A DNA stretch of 64,000 bases. Source: Halobacteriovoraceae bacterium. GTDB taxonomy: Bacteria > Bdellovibrionota > Bacteriovoracia > Bacteriovoracales > Bacteriovoracaceae. Under the pieces are notes generated by a model. That model did not search any database, was not told where the DNA came from, and saw only the letters and a program-made list of their open reading frames with translations. The translations under genes and the position numbers were made by a program. Below, piece by piece: positions 19,521 through 30,930 of this stretch (position 1 is the first letter of the stretch; every line of letters starts with the position of its first letter). Location: positions 310,001-374,000 of the forward strand of contig PAMZ01000018.1 in NCBI GenBank assembly GCA_002707495.1. The letters are read 5' to 3'.

Positions 19521-21011
19521 TTAAGCACTTACGGAACTTGGCGTTCTTTTATAGACAAAAATTTGTTGTGCCATTCCCACTATTGTTGAAACAAAAATAT
19601 ACAAGTTAAGTCCTGCAGGTAATGTGAATAAAAAGGCAGAAAACATTAATGGCATAAACTTCATTATTTTTTGCTGGGCGGGATCCATCGATGTTTGCGG
19701 ATTTAACTTCATACTAAAGTACATAGCGCCACCAACTAATGCAGGTAATATATAAAATGGATCTCTTTCACTAAGGTCTTGAATCCATAAGTAGAAAGGC
19801 GCATCAACGAGTTCAACTGAATTATAAAGCATTCTGTAAAACGCAAAGAAGATTGGCATTTGTAAAAATAAAGGTAAGCAGCCTCCAACTGGATTAGCAC
19901 CATGTTTTTTAAACAAAGCCATGGTTTGTTCTTGCTGCTTTCTCTGATCATCCTTGTATTTTTCCTTAATCTTTTTGAGCTCAGGCTGTAAAACCTGCAT
20001 CTTCTTCATACTTTTAAAGGAGGAGTGCTGAAGAGGAAACATAGCTAGTCGAATTAATATAGTTAGAAAGATTATTGCTAAACCCCAATTTTGAAGATAG
20101 CTGTAAAAAAGTTGTAAACCTCTTAACATGGGTAGAGCAATGACAGACCAAATTCCAAAATCTACTGCATTTTTTAAGTTATCCCCAAGGTTTGCCAAAT
20201 CATCATAGTTTTTCTTTAAAAAAGACACTTTAAATTCAAGCTCGTTCAATGCTCTAAGATTTGCCAATTTTAGTTCAGACTTCTCTCCTCTTAAATGAAA
20301 CGAATTTCCAGGCACGACAAAAGCCAGTACATGATAGTCATAATCAATACCAAACCAGCCAAGCTTAATATCTTTTTCTTCAAATAGATCTTCGCCAACA
20401 GCTTCAGTCACTAGTTCATCAGTATAATAGACAAAGTTATTAACTTTTTGATCTTTACTTTCCTCTTTTGAAACAATCGAGCCCACAAACTGAAGCCCTT
20501 GATCAGACTTAGCCTTTATTAAAAGCTGTCCATCGCTATTTAAGCGTAATAGTCCGCTTGTCTTACTTTGGCTAAATTCAATTTCTGTTGGGGATATTTG
20601 ATTTAAATTAAAACCTTGTTCAAACCTCTTGCCGTCTTCAAGGATAGAAATTTTGGCCCCAAACTCAGGAAAAACTTCGTTAAGATTTCTACTAGTATTC
20701 TTATAAGAAAAGGACTTTAACTCTAAGAAATTGCTAATTACCACCCTAGCTGATTCATTCTCTAGTATGAACTCAGTAGAGTTAACTTCATTAGTTGCCT
20801 CTTTCGAAAGATCAATATCTTTCCCTGTAACAACATTAATATTATCATTTTGAATTTTGTCTGTAGAAGTAGATGCTTCTGTTGTTTTTTGTTGAACAGA
20901 GCTTTCAGGTAGAGGTTGCGGAAAAAGGTATTGCCATCCAACCAACACAAGCCCGGTTAAAACTAAAGCTATCATCAGATTTTTATTCTGATCTTTTTCA
21001 TTCGCATCCAT
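19521..21011 (-). CDS. yidC: Membrane protein insertase YidC
   Basis: A 496-residue inner-membrane insertase. The N-terminal membrane helix (NLMIALVLTGLVLVGWQYLF) is followed by a large periplasmic beta domain, and the Oxa1/YidC core with five membrane helices fills the last 200 residues (GLAIIFLTILIRLAMFPLQH, GGCLPLFLQMPIFFAFYRML). The conserved hydrophilic-groove arginine is in TILIRL. Start at ATG 21011, with AAGGAG six bases upstream; the in-frame TTG three bases earlier is not favoured. It is flanked by rnpA (49 bp away) and mnmE (2 bp), and no yidD lies between rnpA and yidC. Confidence 0.96.
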   Translation of the reverse strand: MDANEKDQNKNLMIALVLTGLVLVGWQYLFPQPLPESSVQQKTTEASTSTDKIQNDNINVVTGKDIDLSKEATNEVNSTEFILENESARVVISNFLELKSFSYKNTSRNLNEVFPEFGAKISILEDGKRFEQGFNLNQISPTEIEFSQSKTSGLLRLNSDGQLLIKAKSDQGLQFVGSIVSKEESKDQKVNNFVYYTDELVTEAVGEDLFEEKDIKLGWFGIDYDYHVLAFVVPGNSFHLRGEKSELKLANLRALNELEFKVSFLKKNYDDLANLGDNLKNAVDFGIWSVIALPMLRGLQLFYSYLQNWGLAIIFLTILIRLAMFPLQHSSFKSMKKMQVLQPELKKIKEKYKDDQRKQQEQTMALFKKHGANPVGGCLPLFLQMPIFFAFYRMLYNSVELVDAPFYLWIQDLSERDPFYILPALVGGAMYFSMKLNPQTSMDPAQQKIMKFMPLMFSAFLFTLPAGLNLYIFVSTIVGMAQQIFVYKRTPSSVSA

Positions 21012-21059
21012 CAATGACTCCTTAAGTAGCGAATATGTAACATGTTAGGTTCAAAAACA

Positions 21060-21422
21060 CTAGAGAGATACCAGACTTGAAAAACCCCTTTCGATATCTT
21101 TTCTCAGAGAAGTCTCTACTCTACTTCCGTCATCTGACCTTTGAGACCAAGCTTTTTGATTAACAGTAACGAGAATGTCTAAATTATTACCTACGAAATT
21201 AGTTGTTCTAAACTTTTCCCTTACTCTTCTTTTAAGGTCATTTCTTTTTACGGCGTTCCCAAACTTTCTACTGATCGCTAAACCTAGTCTAGGTTTGCCC
21301 AATGAGTTTTCTTTATAAATAAAAACAAGAAAACCCGACCTAAGTCGGGTACTATCGCTTCTAAGCGAATTAAAATCTTTTTTAGAGAGTAATCTACAAT
21401 CCTTTGGAAAGGAATTGTTCAA
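21060..21422 (-). CDS. rnpA: Ribonuclease P protein component
   Basis: A 120-residue basic protein that assists RNase P RNA in 5' maturation of tRNAs. It shows the family start (FPKDCRLLSKKDFNSL) and the RNR-type motif GNAVKRNDLKRRVREKFR at about residues 56-73. The only reasonable start is the TTG at 21422, one base after the rpmH stop, implying translational coupling. The rpmH-rnpA-yidC order is the ancestral one near origins. Confidence 0.93.
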   Translation of the reverse strand: MNNSFPKDCRLLSKKDFNSLRSDSTRLRSGFLVFIYKENSLGKPRLGLAISRKFGNAVKRNDLKRRVREKFRTTNFVGNNLDILVTVNQKAWSQRSDDGSRVETSLRKDIERGFSSLVSL

Positions 21423-21423
21423 C

Positions 21424-21576
21424 TTATTTGGTACCTGTTGTTACCGTTAATCTCTTTCTACCCTTAGTTCTTCTTGCCTTAATGACATTTTTCCCACCAG
21501 GAGAAGACATTCTCTTAAGAAAACCGTGTTTTCTAAGTCTTTTTAATTTTTTCGGTTGCCAAGTTCTTTTACTCAT
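21424..21576 (-). CDS. rpmH: Ribosomal protein L34
   Basis: A 50-residue protein ([19 protein letters not shown], then [26 protein letters not shown]), a clear L34 of the large ribosomal subunit. It differs from the usual start MKRTYQP by an extra Ser and a Trp. An AGGA lies nine bases before the ATG. It begins the rpmH-rnpA-yidC-mnmE unit and diverges from dnaA. Confidence 0.96.
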   Translation of the reverse strand: MSKRTWQPKKLKRLRKHGFLKRMSSPGGKNVIKARRTKGRKRLTVTTGTK

Positions 21577-21614
21577 AACTTATATCCTGCTTCTAAATAA
21601 AAATTGAGATGACC

Positions 21615-21643
21615 TAGATACAAAAAAAGCTGTATTGGGTCAA
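21615..21643 (-). promoter_or_regulatory. Candidate promoter of the rpmH operon
   Basis: On the minus strand, TTGACC (21643-21638), a 17-base spacer and TATCTA (21620-21615) lie about 40 bases upstream of rpmH. The -35 is good and the -10 weak. Confidence 0.4.
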
Positions 21644-21698
21644 TTGAAATCTGTCCCAAACTGTACTCTAAATTTTTGTAATATGAATTGAAAAAAAA

Positions 21699-21714
21699 AT
21701 TTCCACGTGCTACA
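21699..21714. promoter_or_regulatory. Degenerate parS-like sequence before dnaA
   Basis: ATTTCCACGTGCTACA matches TGTTCCACGTGGAACA at 12 of 16 positions, with a full left core TTCCACGTG. It lies 32 bp upstream of the dnaA start. It may be a weak ParB site or chance. Confidence 0.3.
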
Positions 21715-21718
21715 AAAT

Positions 21719-21727
21719 TTTTCCACA
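21719..21727 (+). promoter_or_regulatory. DnaA-box-like sequence upstream of dnaA
   Basis: TTTTCCACA differs from the DnaA box TTATCCACA at one base. It lies 19 bp before the dnaA ATG, where it could support autoregulation by DnaA. Confidence 0.35.
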
Positions 21728-21745
21728 AAAAAAGAGAGAGACTTA

Positions 21746-23296
21746 ATGAGTAATGATTTTCCTTTTGATCAGTTTATAAACTTCAAAGAAAACAACAACT
21801 TACCAGCCAAAACACAGAAATTAAATCACACAAATAATAACACAGCAGATCTAAACCTTAAACAAAATCAAGCACTTAACGATAGTTTTTTTTCCGAAAG
21901 TGAGCTTTCAACAATAAACGAAGAATTGTTAATAGGCTTAAAGAGCAACGTAAGTACTGAAAAATACAAAGCATTTTTTGAAAAAACCTTCTATATTAGT
22001 CAGATTTCTGACACTACCGTGGTTATTACTGTTGCGACTCCATTCATCAAAAAGATGATTCATAACCACTACTTACAAGAAATTAAAGAAATCTTATTTA
22101 CAGCCTTAGGGACCGAATACAGCATTGAATTACTACCAATCGAATCGATTTCAAAAACTGCCCCTATAGAACCGACTTCATCTAAACAGCCTAGTTTTAA
22201 GCTGAAAAATATGAATTCTTTAACTGAATCAGACGCTCAAAAGGTTATTGAAAGTAAACAAATTAAAATTAACACCAGCAAATTAAAAATAGATCGATCA
22301 AAAACTTTTGAAAACTTTATTGTAGGACACTCTAATAATATGGCGCATGCCTTTAGCCATGCTGTAGCTAAAGATCCAGGAAAGGTGTATCCGCAACTCT
22401 ATATCCACGGCAATTCGGGACTTGGAAAAACTCACTTGCTACATGCTGTTTGTAATCATATCTCAGATATAAAACCTCATATTAAAATATGTTTTACAAC
22501 AGCTAATGATTTTATGACAGAGATGGTTGTAGCTATTCAAGCTAAAACTATTGATGATTTTAGAAATAAATATACTGAAAAAGTAGATTTATTAATTATC
22601 GATGATATTCACGAACTCAGTAATAAAATAAGAACACAAACTGAATTCTTTTATATTTTTAATGAGCTTCAAAACAAAGGTAAACAGCTAATTTTTACTT
22701 CAGATAAACCACCCAAGGAAATATCTGGTATTGAGGACAGAATTAGAACAAGGCTATCAAGTGCTCTTTTAATTGATATACAGCAACCTGATTTGGAAAC
22801 AAGAATTGCTATTCTTAAAGAGAAAGCTAAAGAGAAAGATATTTATTTAGACGACGAGGTCATAAACCTCATCGCAAGTTGTGTAAAATCTAACGTAAGA
22901 GAATTGGAAGGGAATTTAGTTAAGCTTGGAGCCTATTCTGATCTTATGAATGTTGATATTGATATTGAAATAGCTAAAGAACAGCTTAATCTCTCCCAAC
23001 TCAACGAAGAAAAACTAGTCAGTATAGAATCTATCACAAAAACAGTCGCCTCATATTTTAAAATTACCCTTGGTGATATTAAAGGGAAATCTAGAAAGAA
23101 AGAAGTAGCTCTCGCAAGACATATATCAATGTTTATGAGTCATAAAATACTGAAAAAGACTTTAGAAGAAATTGGCGAGTTTTTTGACAATAGAGATCAT
23201 AGTACTGTCATTCATGGAATAAAAAAGATACAAAATTTAATGAGAACTGATAGTAAATTATCTCAACAACTCTACGAAATTGAATCAAGACTATAA
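21746..23296 (+). CDS. dnaA: Chromosomal replication initiator DnaA
   Basis: A 516-residue initiator AAA+ ATPase. Domain I covers about residues 50-130. Domain II is a long linker in which a copy of the 16-bp repeat encodes APIEP (about residues 139-143). Domain III begins near 190, with Walker A GNSGLGKTHLLHAV at about 222 and Walker B LLIIDDIHEL. The domain IV DNA-binding signature RDHSTVIHGIKKI is near 484. Start at ATG 21746, preceded by GAGAGAG; the in-frame GTG at 21707 has no ribosome site. A strong terminator follows, and then the candidate origin. Confidence 0.97.
   Translation: MSNDFPFDQFINFKENNNLPAKTQKLNHTNNNTADLNLKQNQALNDSFFSESELSTINEELLIGLKSNVSTEKYKAFFEKTFYISQISDTTVVITVATPFIKKMIHNHYLQEIKEILFTALGTEYSIELLPIESISKTAPIEPTSSKQPSFKLKNMNSLTESDAQKVIESKQIKINTSKLKIDRSKTFENFIVGHSNNMAHAFSHAVAKDPGKVYPQLYIHGNSGLGKTHLLHAVCNHISDIKPHIKICFTTANDFMTEMVVAIQAKTIDDFRNKYTEKVDLLIIDDIHELSNKIRTQTEFFYIFNELQNKGKQLIFTSDKPPKEISGIEDRIRTRLSSALLIDIQQPDLETRIAILKEKAKEKDIYLDDEVINLIASCVKSNVRELEGNLVKLGAYSDLMNVDIDIEIAKEQLNLSQLNEEKLVSIESITKTVASYFKITLGDIKGKSRKKEVALARHISMFMSHKILKKTLEEIGEFFDNRDHSTVIHGIKKIQNLMRTDSKLSQQLYEIESRL
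22159..22174. repeat. 16-bp repeat copy inside dnaA
   Basis: TGCCCCTATAGAACCG on the coding (plus) strand encodes Ala-Pro-Ile-Glu-Pro in the domain II linker. It has the same orientation relative to transcription and the same frame as the copies in parB and mnmE. Confidence 0.85.
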
Positions 23297-23319
23297 AATT
23301 TAATAAAAATTGATCACAC

Positions 23320-23345
23320 AAGCCGCTTTTTAGCGGCTTTTTTTT
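23320..23345 (+). terminator. Intrinsic terminator after dnaA
   Basis: Arms AAGCCGCT (23320-23327) and AGCGGCTT (23332-23339) with a TTTT loop, followed by a run of T's. It begins 23 bp after the dnaA stop and isolates dnaA from dnaN. Confidence 0.92.
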
Positions 23346-23783
23346 GGCTTATTAACATACCAACATATTGTTGAAAAAAAATTATAAACTTAACAAAGAT
23401 ACTTATTAACAATGTGAATATAATGTTAATAAGGCCAACCCAACTTCACAAAAAACAACAATTAAAAACTAAATAAAAACTTCTATGTTTAAAACCTTGT
23501 TAAAAGTAGCTTTATAAAAAAATTATTCCGCCAAATAACTTAAAATATACGAAGCTGAGGATATAAAAAGTGAAATTTAGAAAACTTTTTCATTCTAGTA
23601 ATTAATATAAACATTTAAATTTATTGATTTTTAAAAATAATCCACAGGAATTTATCCCTTATAATAATAGATATATAAATATATATAAATATATATAGGA
23701 TAACTAAAAACCTATGCCACTTCTCAGAGCCTTGCTTAATTGTTCCAGACCAGATAAGAATAATGAACCAATATAGGACCATT
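23346..23783. other. Candidate replication origin (oriC) between dnaA and dnaN
   Basis: A 438-bp, extremely AT-rich gap. It holds a DnaA-box-like TAATCCACA at 23638-23646, weaker relatives (TTATCCCTT at 23652), and directly beside these an AT-only tandem decamer (23671-23700) that would serve as a DNA unwinding element. Genes on both sides point away from it, and parABS lies within 10 kb. The position between dnaA and dnaN is a common oriC location. Few consensus DnaA boxes are visible, so the exact extent is uncertain. Confidence 0.6.
23671..23700. repeat. Tandem AT decamer in candidate unwinding element
   Basis: ATATATAAAT occurs twice in tandem and is followed by a third, altered copy ATATATAGGA. 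It lies 25 bp from the DnaA-box-like TAATCCACA. Confidence 0.8.
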
Positions 23784-24899
23784 ATGAGCATAGCAATTGA
23801 TTCTAAAATTTTAAGAGAAGGCTTTAACAAAGTTATCACTATCATTGATAAAAGAAACTCAAGACCAATCCTAACCAATAGTTTGATTCAAATTAATCAA
23901 AATAGCATAGAACTTATCGCTACAGATTTAGAAGTTTCAGCAAAAATTGTTCTAGAAGCTGACTCTCAAGAAGAAACAACATTTTGTATTAACACTAAAA
24001 ATATCTCTGATATTCTAAGAGAACTACCTGATGATCAACTTCAACTATCCATCGATCAGGAAAAAAATCTATTAAATCTTAGTTGTGGTTCAATCAATTA
24101 TTCGCTTTTAATTTCACCTTCCGAAGATTTTCCAAAGATTAATTTTTCAAACTCGAATAAAGTCATCCAACTTAGATCAAATTATTTATTAAATATAATT
24201 AATAAAATTTCCCACGCCATTTCCACAGATGAAACTAGAATTAATTTAAATGGGATCTATCTTCAACAATTAGAAAATAAGTTAAGAACTGTCGCTATTG
24301 ATGGTCATAGACTTGCCCTTTTTGATATCATTGATTTTGAAAGCGATAACCAAACTTTAATCGATGGATTTATCATTCCTAAAAAAGGTGTATTTGAGTT
24401 AAAAAAACTTGCTGAAGCTAATTTAGATCAAGATTTAGATATCTATCTCGATGAATCTTTTATTCATGTCATCAGTGATAAGAAAAACTATTTGTCAGTT
24501 AGATTAATTGCAAGAGAGTATCCTAAATACCAAACAGTTATTCCAAATAAAACCACGTATACTTTAACAGTTGAAAGAGAAGCTATTTTGAATGCGGTTA
24601 AGAGAATAAAGCTTTTATCAAACGAAAAAACCAATGGTGTAAAAGTCAATCTTCAGTCTGGTGAGATGACCATCTCGGCAGATCACCCATCACTTGGATA
24701 TGCAATAGAAAAAGTTCCCGTAAGCTATGATGGTGTTGAAATGGAAATAGGTTTTAATGCTAAATACCTCTTAGATACTCTCAATATTTTAAGTGTCAAT
24801 GAGATCACTTATGAATTGAATAACGAACTAAGTCCTGTAATCGTACGTTCAAGCGAGGAAGAAAATTTCTTAGGCATTATAATGCCACTTAAAATTTAA
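23784..24899 (+). CDS. dnaN: DNA polymerase III sliding clamp (beta subunit)
   Basis: A 371-residue processivity clamp made of three repeated clamp domains. Recognisable features are the N-terminus (MSIAIDSKILREGFNKVITI), the middle ISTDETRINLNGIYL and VAIDGHRLALFDI, and the C-terminal ending NFLGIIMPLKI, which matches the family's typical 'IMPLR'-like end. I chose ATG 23784 over 23763 because AGGA lies six bases before it and its length matches the family. It lies 4 bp before recF. Confidence 0.95.
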   Translation: MSIAIDSKILREGFNKVITIIDKRNSRPILTNSLIQINQNSIELIATDLEVSAKIVLEADSQEETTFCINTKNISDILRELPDDQLQLSIDQEKNLLNLSCGSINYSLLISPSEDFPKINFSNSNKVIQLRSNYLLNIINKISHAISTDETRINLNGIYLQQLENKLRTVAIDGHRLALFDIIDFESDNQTLIDGFIIPKKGVFELKKLAEANLDQDLDIYLDESFIHVISDKKNYLSVRLIAREYPKYQTVIPNKTTYTLTVEREAILNAVKRIKLLSNEKTNGVKVNLQSGEMTISADHPSLGYAIEKVPVSYDGVEMEIGFNAKYLLDTLNILSVNEITYELNNELSPVIVRSSEEENFLGIIMPLKI

Positions 24900-24903
24900 G
24901 TTA

Positions 24904-26001
24904 ATGGACCAGATCTATCTCTCTAAGTTACAAATAACTAATTTTAGAAATTTATCATCTCAAATTCTTGAGTTTAATAACAATATAAATTGTATCTTTG
25001 GTGAGAATGGCAATGGAAAAACAAACTTATTGGAAGGTATTTATTTTCTTTTAAATAGAAAATCTTTTCGTAAAAAAACAGGTTTTCCACAAATTATCAG
25101 TGTAGAGAGTGAACAACCAGAAATATTATTTTCTTCAGTTTTTAATCAAGAAGGAGAATACATTCCTTATACTGGTAAAGTACAAGTAGATAACTATCAA
25201 TGGTATTTTTCTAATCAACCAGTTAAAAGAAAAAAAATAATTGAAAGCCTCTTTATTGGACCCACAGACTCTTTTTCATTTCACTCTACTCCTGCGTTTA
25301 GAAGAACCTGGTTTGATCATCACTTAGGTTTGCTTTCACCTGAATACAAAAAAACTTTAACTAACTATAATAATTCATTGAGATTCAGAAATAGTTTATT
25401 GGCAAAAAAGCCTGCGCAATTTAAAGAACAACTTATGGCAAATGAGGTTAATTTTTGTGAATTAATTTGTCAGTTAAATCAATTGCGATCAAATGTTTTA
25501 AATCAATTAACTGATTTCTTAGGACATACTTTTAAATTGCTTTTTGATGAGTCGCACAATTTAGTTTTGAAATTGGACTCAAAATTCAATCATAAATCCC
25601 CTCAGGATATACAAAAGATTCTCTTAGAAAATCTCGAAAAGGATATTGTTTTAGGCCATTCAAAAAATGGAGCGCACCGCGATGATTATCTGTTTGAATT
25701 TGATGGTTATAACTCTTTTGAGTACTGTTCTTTGGGACAACAAAAAATGAGCTTTCTAAGCCTCATATTTGCCTATACAGAGCTTTTTCGGTATAAATTT
25801 AAGACTTACCCTATGGTCTTATTAGACGACGTTTCAGGTGAGTTAGATAAACGTCGGTGGAAAAATTTGATTGGCTACTTGCAAGCAAAAAAATTCCAAG
25901 TTTTCATTACTACTGCAAATGAAAGCTTCAAGTTGGAATTAGAGCAATTGGAAGGAGCTAAGAAAATTTTTGTTTCTGACGGGAATATGGAAATTCGTTA
26001 A
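24904..26001 (+). CDS. recF: DNA replication and repair protein RecF
   Basis: A 365-residue SMC-like ATPase of the RecFOR recombinational repair pathway, which loads RecA at gaps. Walker A is GENGNGKTNLLEG near residues 34-46. The ABC signature region reads CSLGQQKMSFLSLIF, and Walker B/D-loop is MVLLDDVSGELD near residue 305. The family start YLSKLQITNFRN is present. The order dnaA-dnaN-recF-gyrB is conserved across bacteria. Confidence 0.95.
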   Translation: MDQIYLSKLQITNFRNLSSQILEFNNNINCIFGENGNGKTNLLEGIYFLLNRKSFRKKTGFPQIISVESEQPEILFSSVFNQEGEYIPYTGKVQVDNYQWYFSNQPVKRKKIIESLFIGPTDSFSFHSTPAFRRTWFDHHLGLLSPEYKKTLTNYNNSLRFRNSLLAKKPAQFKEQLMANEVNFCELICQLNQLRSNVLNQLTDFLGHTFKLLFDESHNLVLKLDSKFNHKSPQDIQKILLENLEKDIVLGHSKNGAHRDDYLFEFDGYNSFEYCSLGQQKMSFLSLIFAYTELFRYKFKTYPMVLLDDVSGELDKRRWKNLIGYLQAKKFQVFITTANESFKLELEQLEGAKKIFVSDGNMEIR

Positions 26002-28461
<2,460 letters not shown>

Positions 28462-28476
28462 TTTTAGGAAAAAATT

Positions 28477-30930
28477 ATGAGTGAAGATAATAATAATTCA
28501 GAACATAACCATGGGAAAATTAATAGTCTCCTGATTCAAGATGAAATGAGAGAATGTTTTCTCGATTACGCTATGTCAGTAATTGTGAGTCGAGCACTTC
28601 CTGATGTTCGTGATGGCCTTAAACCAGTACACAGACGCGTTTTATACGCTATGCATATGCTTAATAATTACCACAATAAGCCTTATTTAAAATCTGCTAG
28701 GGTTGTTGGTGATGTTATCGGTAAATATCACCCACATGGTGACTCAGCGGTTTATCAAGCTATCGTTCGTCTTGCTCAAGATTTTTCCATGCGCTACCAA
28801 GTAGTAGACGGACAAGGTAATTTTGGTTCAATTGACGGTGATAATGCCGCAGCTATGAGATATACAGAAGTTAGAATGCGTAAAATCGCAGAAGAGATGT
28901 TGAAAGACATTGATAAGGATACAATTGATTGGCAACCTAACTATGATGACTCACTTCAAGAGCCAAGAGTTCTTCCAACAAAAATTCCAAATCTTTTAGT
29001 TAACGGATCAGCTGGAATCGCAGTTGGTATGGCAACTAACATACCTCCTCATAATTTAACTGAGATTATGAATGGATTAAAAACAGTTCTGAGAAATCCA
29101 GAAATTACAATTGATGAATTAATGAAGACTATTCCTGGTCCTGATTTCCCAACTGCTGGAGAAATACATGGAACAAGTGGAATTAAATCTGCTTATCATA
29201 CAGGTAAGGGGATTATTCAAATTCGTGCTAAAGCAGAAATTGAGGTTCATGGAAAACAAGAGCGCGAGCGAATTGTTGTCAATGAAATTCCTTATCAGGT
29301 CAACAAAGCAAAGCTTATAGAAAAAATTGCAAAACTAGCAAGTGATAAAGATATCCCTGGTATTTCAGATATTAGAGATGAATCTAGTAAACTTGGTATT
29401 AGAATTGTTATTGATATCAAAAGAGGCGAGCCTGCAAATATTATTTTAAATAAATTATTTAAAATGACTCAAATGCAGACTTCTTTTGGAATCATTTTTC
29501 TTTCCATTAATAATGGACAACCAAAGCTTTTAAATCTTAAAGAACAACTACAAGCTTTCGTCGATCATAGAAAAGAAGTCATTATTCGCAGAACCATGTA
29601 TGAGCTAAAAAAAGCTAGAGAGCGTGCTCATATCTTAGAGGGTTTAAAAACAGCGGTTGAGAATATCGATGCAATAGTTGAGATGATCAAAACCTCAGAT
29701 GGTCCACAGCAAGCTAGAACTAGATTAATGAGCAATTACTCCTTGTCTGAAATACAGGCTCAAGCCATTTTAGATATGAGACTCCAACGCCTCACTGGTC
29801 TAGAGAGAGACAAAATTATTGCTGATTATGAAGCTATCTTAAAAGAAATAGCTAGACTTGAAGGTATTTTAGATTCTGAAGATATCGTAAAAGATATGAT
29901 TGAAGAGGAATTTGAGCATGTCCTTACTAATTATGGAGATGAAAGAAGAACAGAAATCGTTGCGGATGCCGATGAGATACAAGTTGAAGATCTCATTAAA
30001 AACGAAGAGGTTATTGTTACTGTAACTCACAAGGGATATTTAAAACGAATGCCTACTGACACCTATAAAGCGCAAAAACGTGGAGGAAAAGGTGTTAAAG
30101 GCGCATCAACTGAAGATGATTTCTTTAACAGTTTATTTACAGCTGAAACACACGATAAACTTATGTTCTTTACCAATAAGGGAATTGTTTATACTTTAAA
30201 AGTTTATGAAATTCCGGAGGGAAGTCGAACTTCTAAAGGTAGAAATATTGTCAATCTACTTCCAATGAAGTCAGATGAAAGACTAACTGAAATTATTGCT
30301 GTTCCTAAAAATTTCGAAGATAACTATCTTGTTATTGCCACTGAAAAAGGCTTAGTTAAGAAAACAAAGCTAGAAGAATATAAAAATGTTAAGTCTTCAG
30401 GAATTCGAGCTATAAAAGTAAATGAAGATGACAGAGTGCTTGGAGTAAGGGTCACTGATGGTAAAAAAGATATTCTTATTTGTGCAGACTCAGGAAAAGT
30501 TATCAGATTTGCAGAATCAGACTGTAGACCTATGGGAAGAGTCTCTCAGGGAGTAAAGGGAATTTCGCTTGATGAATCAGAACGTGCTATAGGAATGTGT
30601 ATTATTGAAGATGGAATGCAAATTCTGTCTGTAACAGAAAAAGGCTATGGTAAGCGCTCAGATGCCTCAGAGTATAGAAAACAGTCTCGAGGTGGAAAAG
30701 GTATTATCGCTATGAAGTTGACTTCAAAAACTGGTAGCCTTTCTCAAATGAAGCCTGTCGAAGAGCAAGATGATCTTATGATTATAACAAACAAAGGACA
30801 GGTCATAAGAACCAAAATCTCAGGTATATCTCTATTAGGAAGAAATACTCAAGGGGTTCGATTAATTAATCTCAAAGATGGTGAATCAGTAGTTGCTGTT
30901 GAAAAAATTGCTGACTCTGATGAAGATTAA
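28477..30930 (+). CDS. gyrA: DNA gyrase subunit A
   Basis: An 817-residue DNA-breaking subunit. The active-site tyrosine is in [11 protein letters not shown] near residue 128, and the quinolone-region helix reads [17 protein letters not shown] near residue 87. In it the serine equivalent to E. coli Ser83 is kept, but the position equivalent to Asp87 is Gln. The GyrA box [10 protein letters not shown], which wraps DNA, is near residue 534, followed by the six-bladed C-terminal domain. It lies 15 bp after gyrB with an AGGA ribosome site. Its 3' end overlaps the next gene. Confidence 0.97.
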   Translation: MSEDNNNSEHNHGKINSLLIQDEMRECFLDYAMSVIVSRALPDVRDGLKPVHRRVLYAMHMLNNYHNKPYLKSARVVGDVIGKYHPHGDSAVYQAIVRLAQDFSMRYQVVDGQGNFGSIDGDNAAAMRYTEVRMRKIAEEMLKDIDKDTIDWQPNYDDSLQEPRVLPTKIPNLLVNGSAGIAVGMATNIPPHNLTEIMNGLKTVLRNPEITIDELMKTIPGPDFPTAGEIHGTSGIKSAYHTGKGIIQIRAKAEIEVHGKQERERIVVNEIPYQVNKAKLIEKIAKLASDKDIPGISDIRDESSKLGIRIVIDIKRGEPANIILNKLFKMTQMQTSFGIIFLSINNGQPKLLNLKEQLQAFVDHRKEVIIRRTMYELKKARERAHILEGLKTAVENIDAIVEMIKTSDGPQQARTRLMSNYSLSEIQAQAILDMRLQRLTGLERDKIIADYEAILKEIARLEGILDSEDIVKDMIEEEFEHVLTNYGDERRTEIVADADEIQVEDLIKNEEVIVTVTHKGYLKRMPTDTYKAQKRGGKGVKGASTEDDFFNSLFTAETHDKLMFFTNKGIVYTLKVYEIPEGSRTSKGRNIVNLLPMKSDERLTEIIAVPKNFEDNYLVIATEKGLVKKTKLEEYKNVKSSGIRAIKVNEDDRVLGVRVTDGKKDILICADSGKVIRFAESDCRPMGRVSQGVKGISLDESERAIGMCIIEDGMQILSVTEKGYGKRSDASEYRKQSRGGKGIIAMKLTSKTGSLSQMKPVEEQDDLMIITNKGQVIRTKISGISLLGRNTQGVRLINLKDGESVVAVEKIADSDED

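Noticed and set aside
23766..23781. TATAGGACCA next to the dnaN ribosome site, resembling half of the 16-bp repeat
   Set aside because: Only ten of sixteen positions match and the second half-site is absent. It also supplies the dnaN AGGA, which explains part of it.
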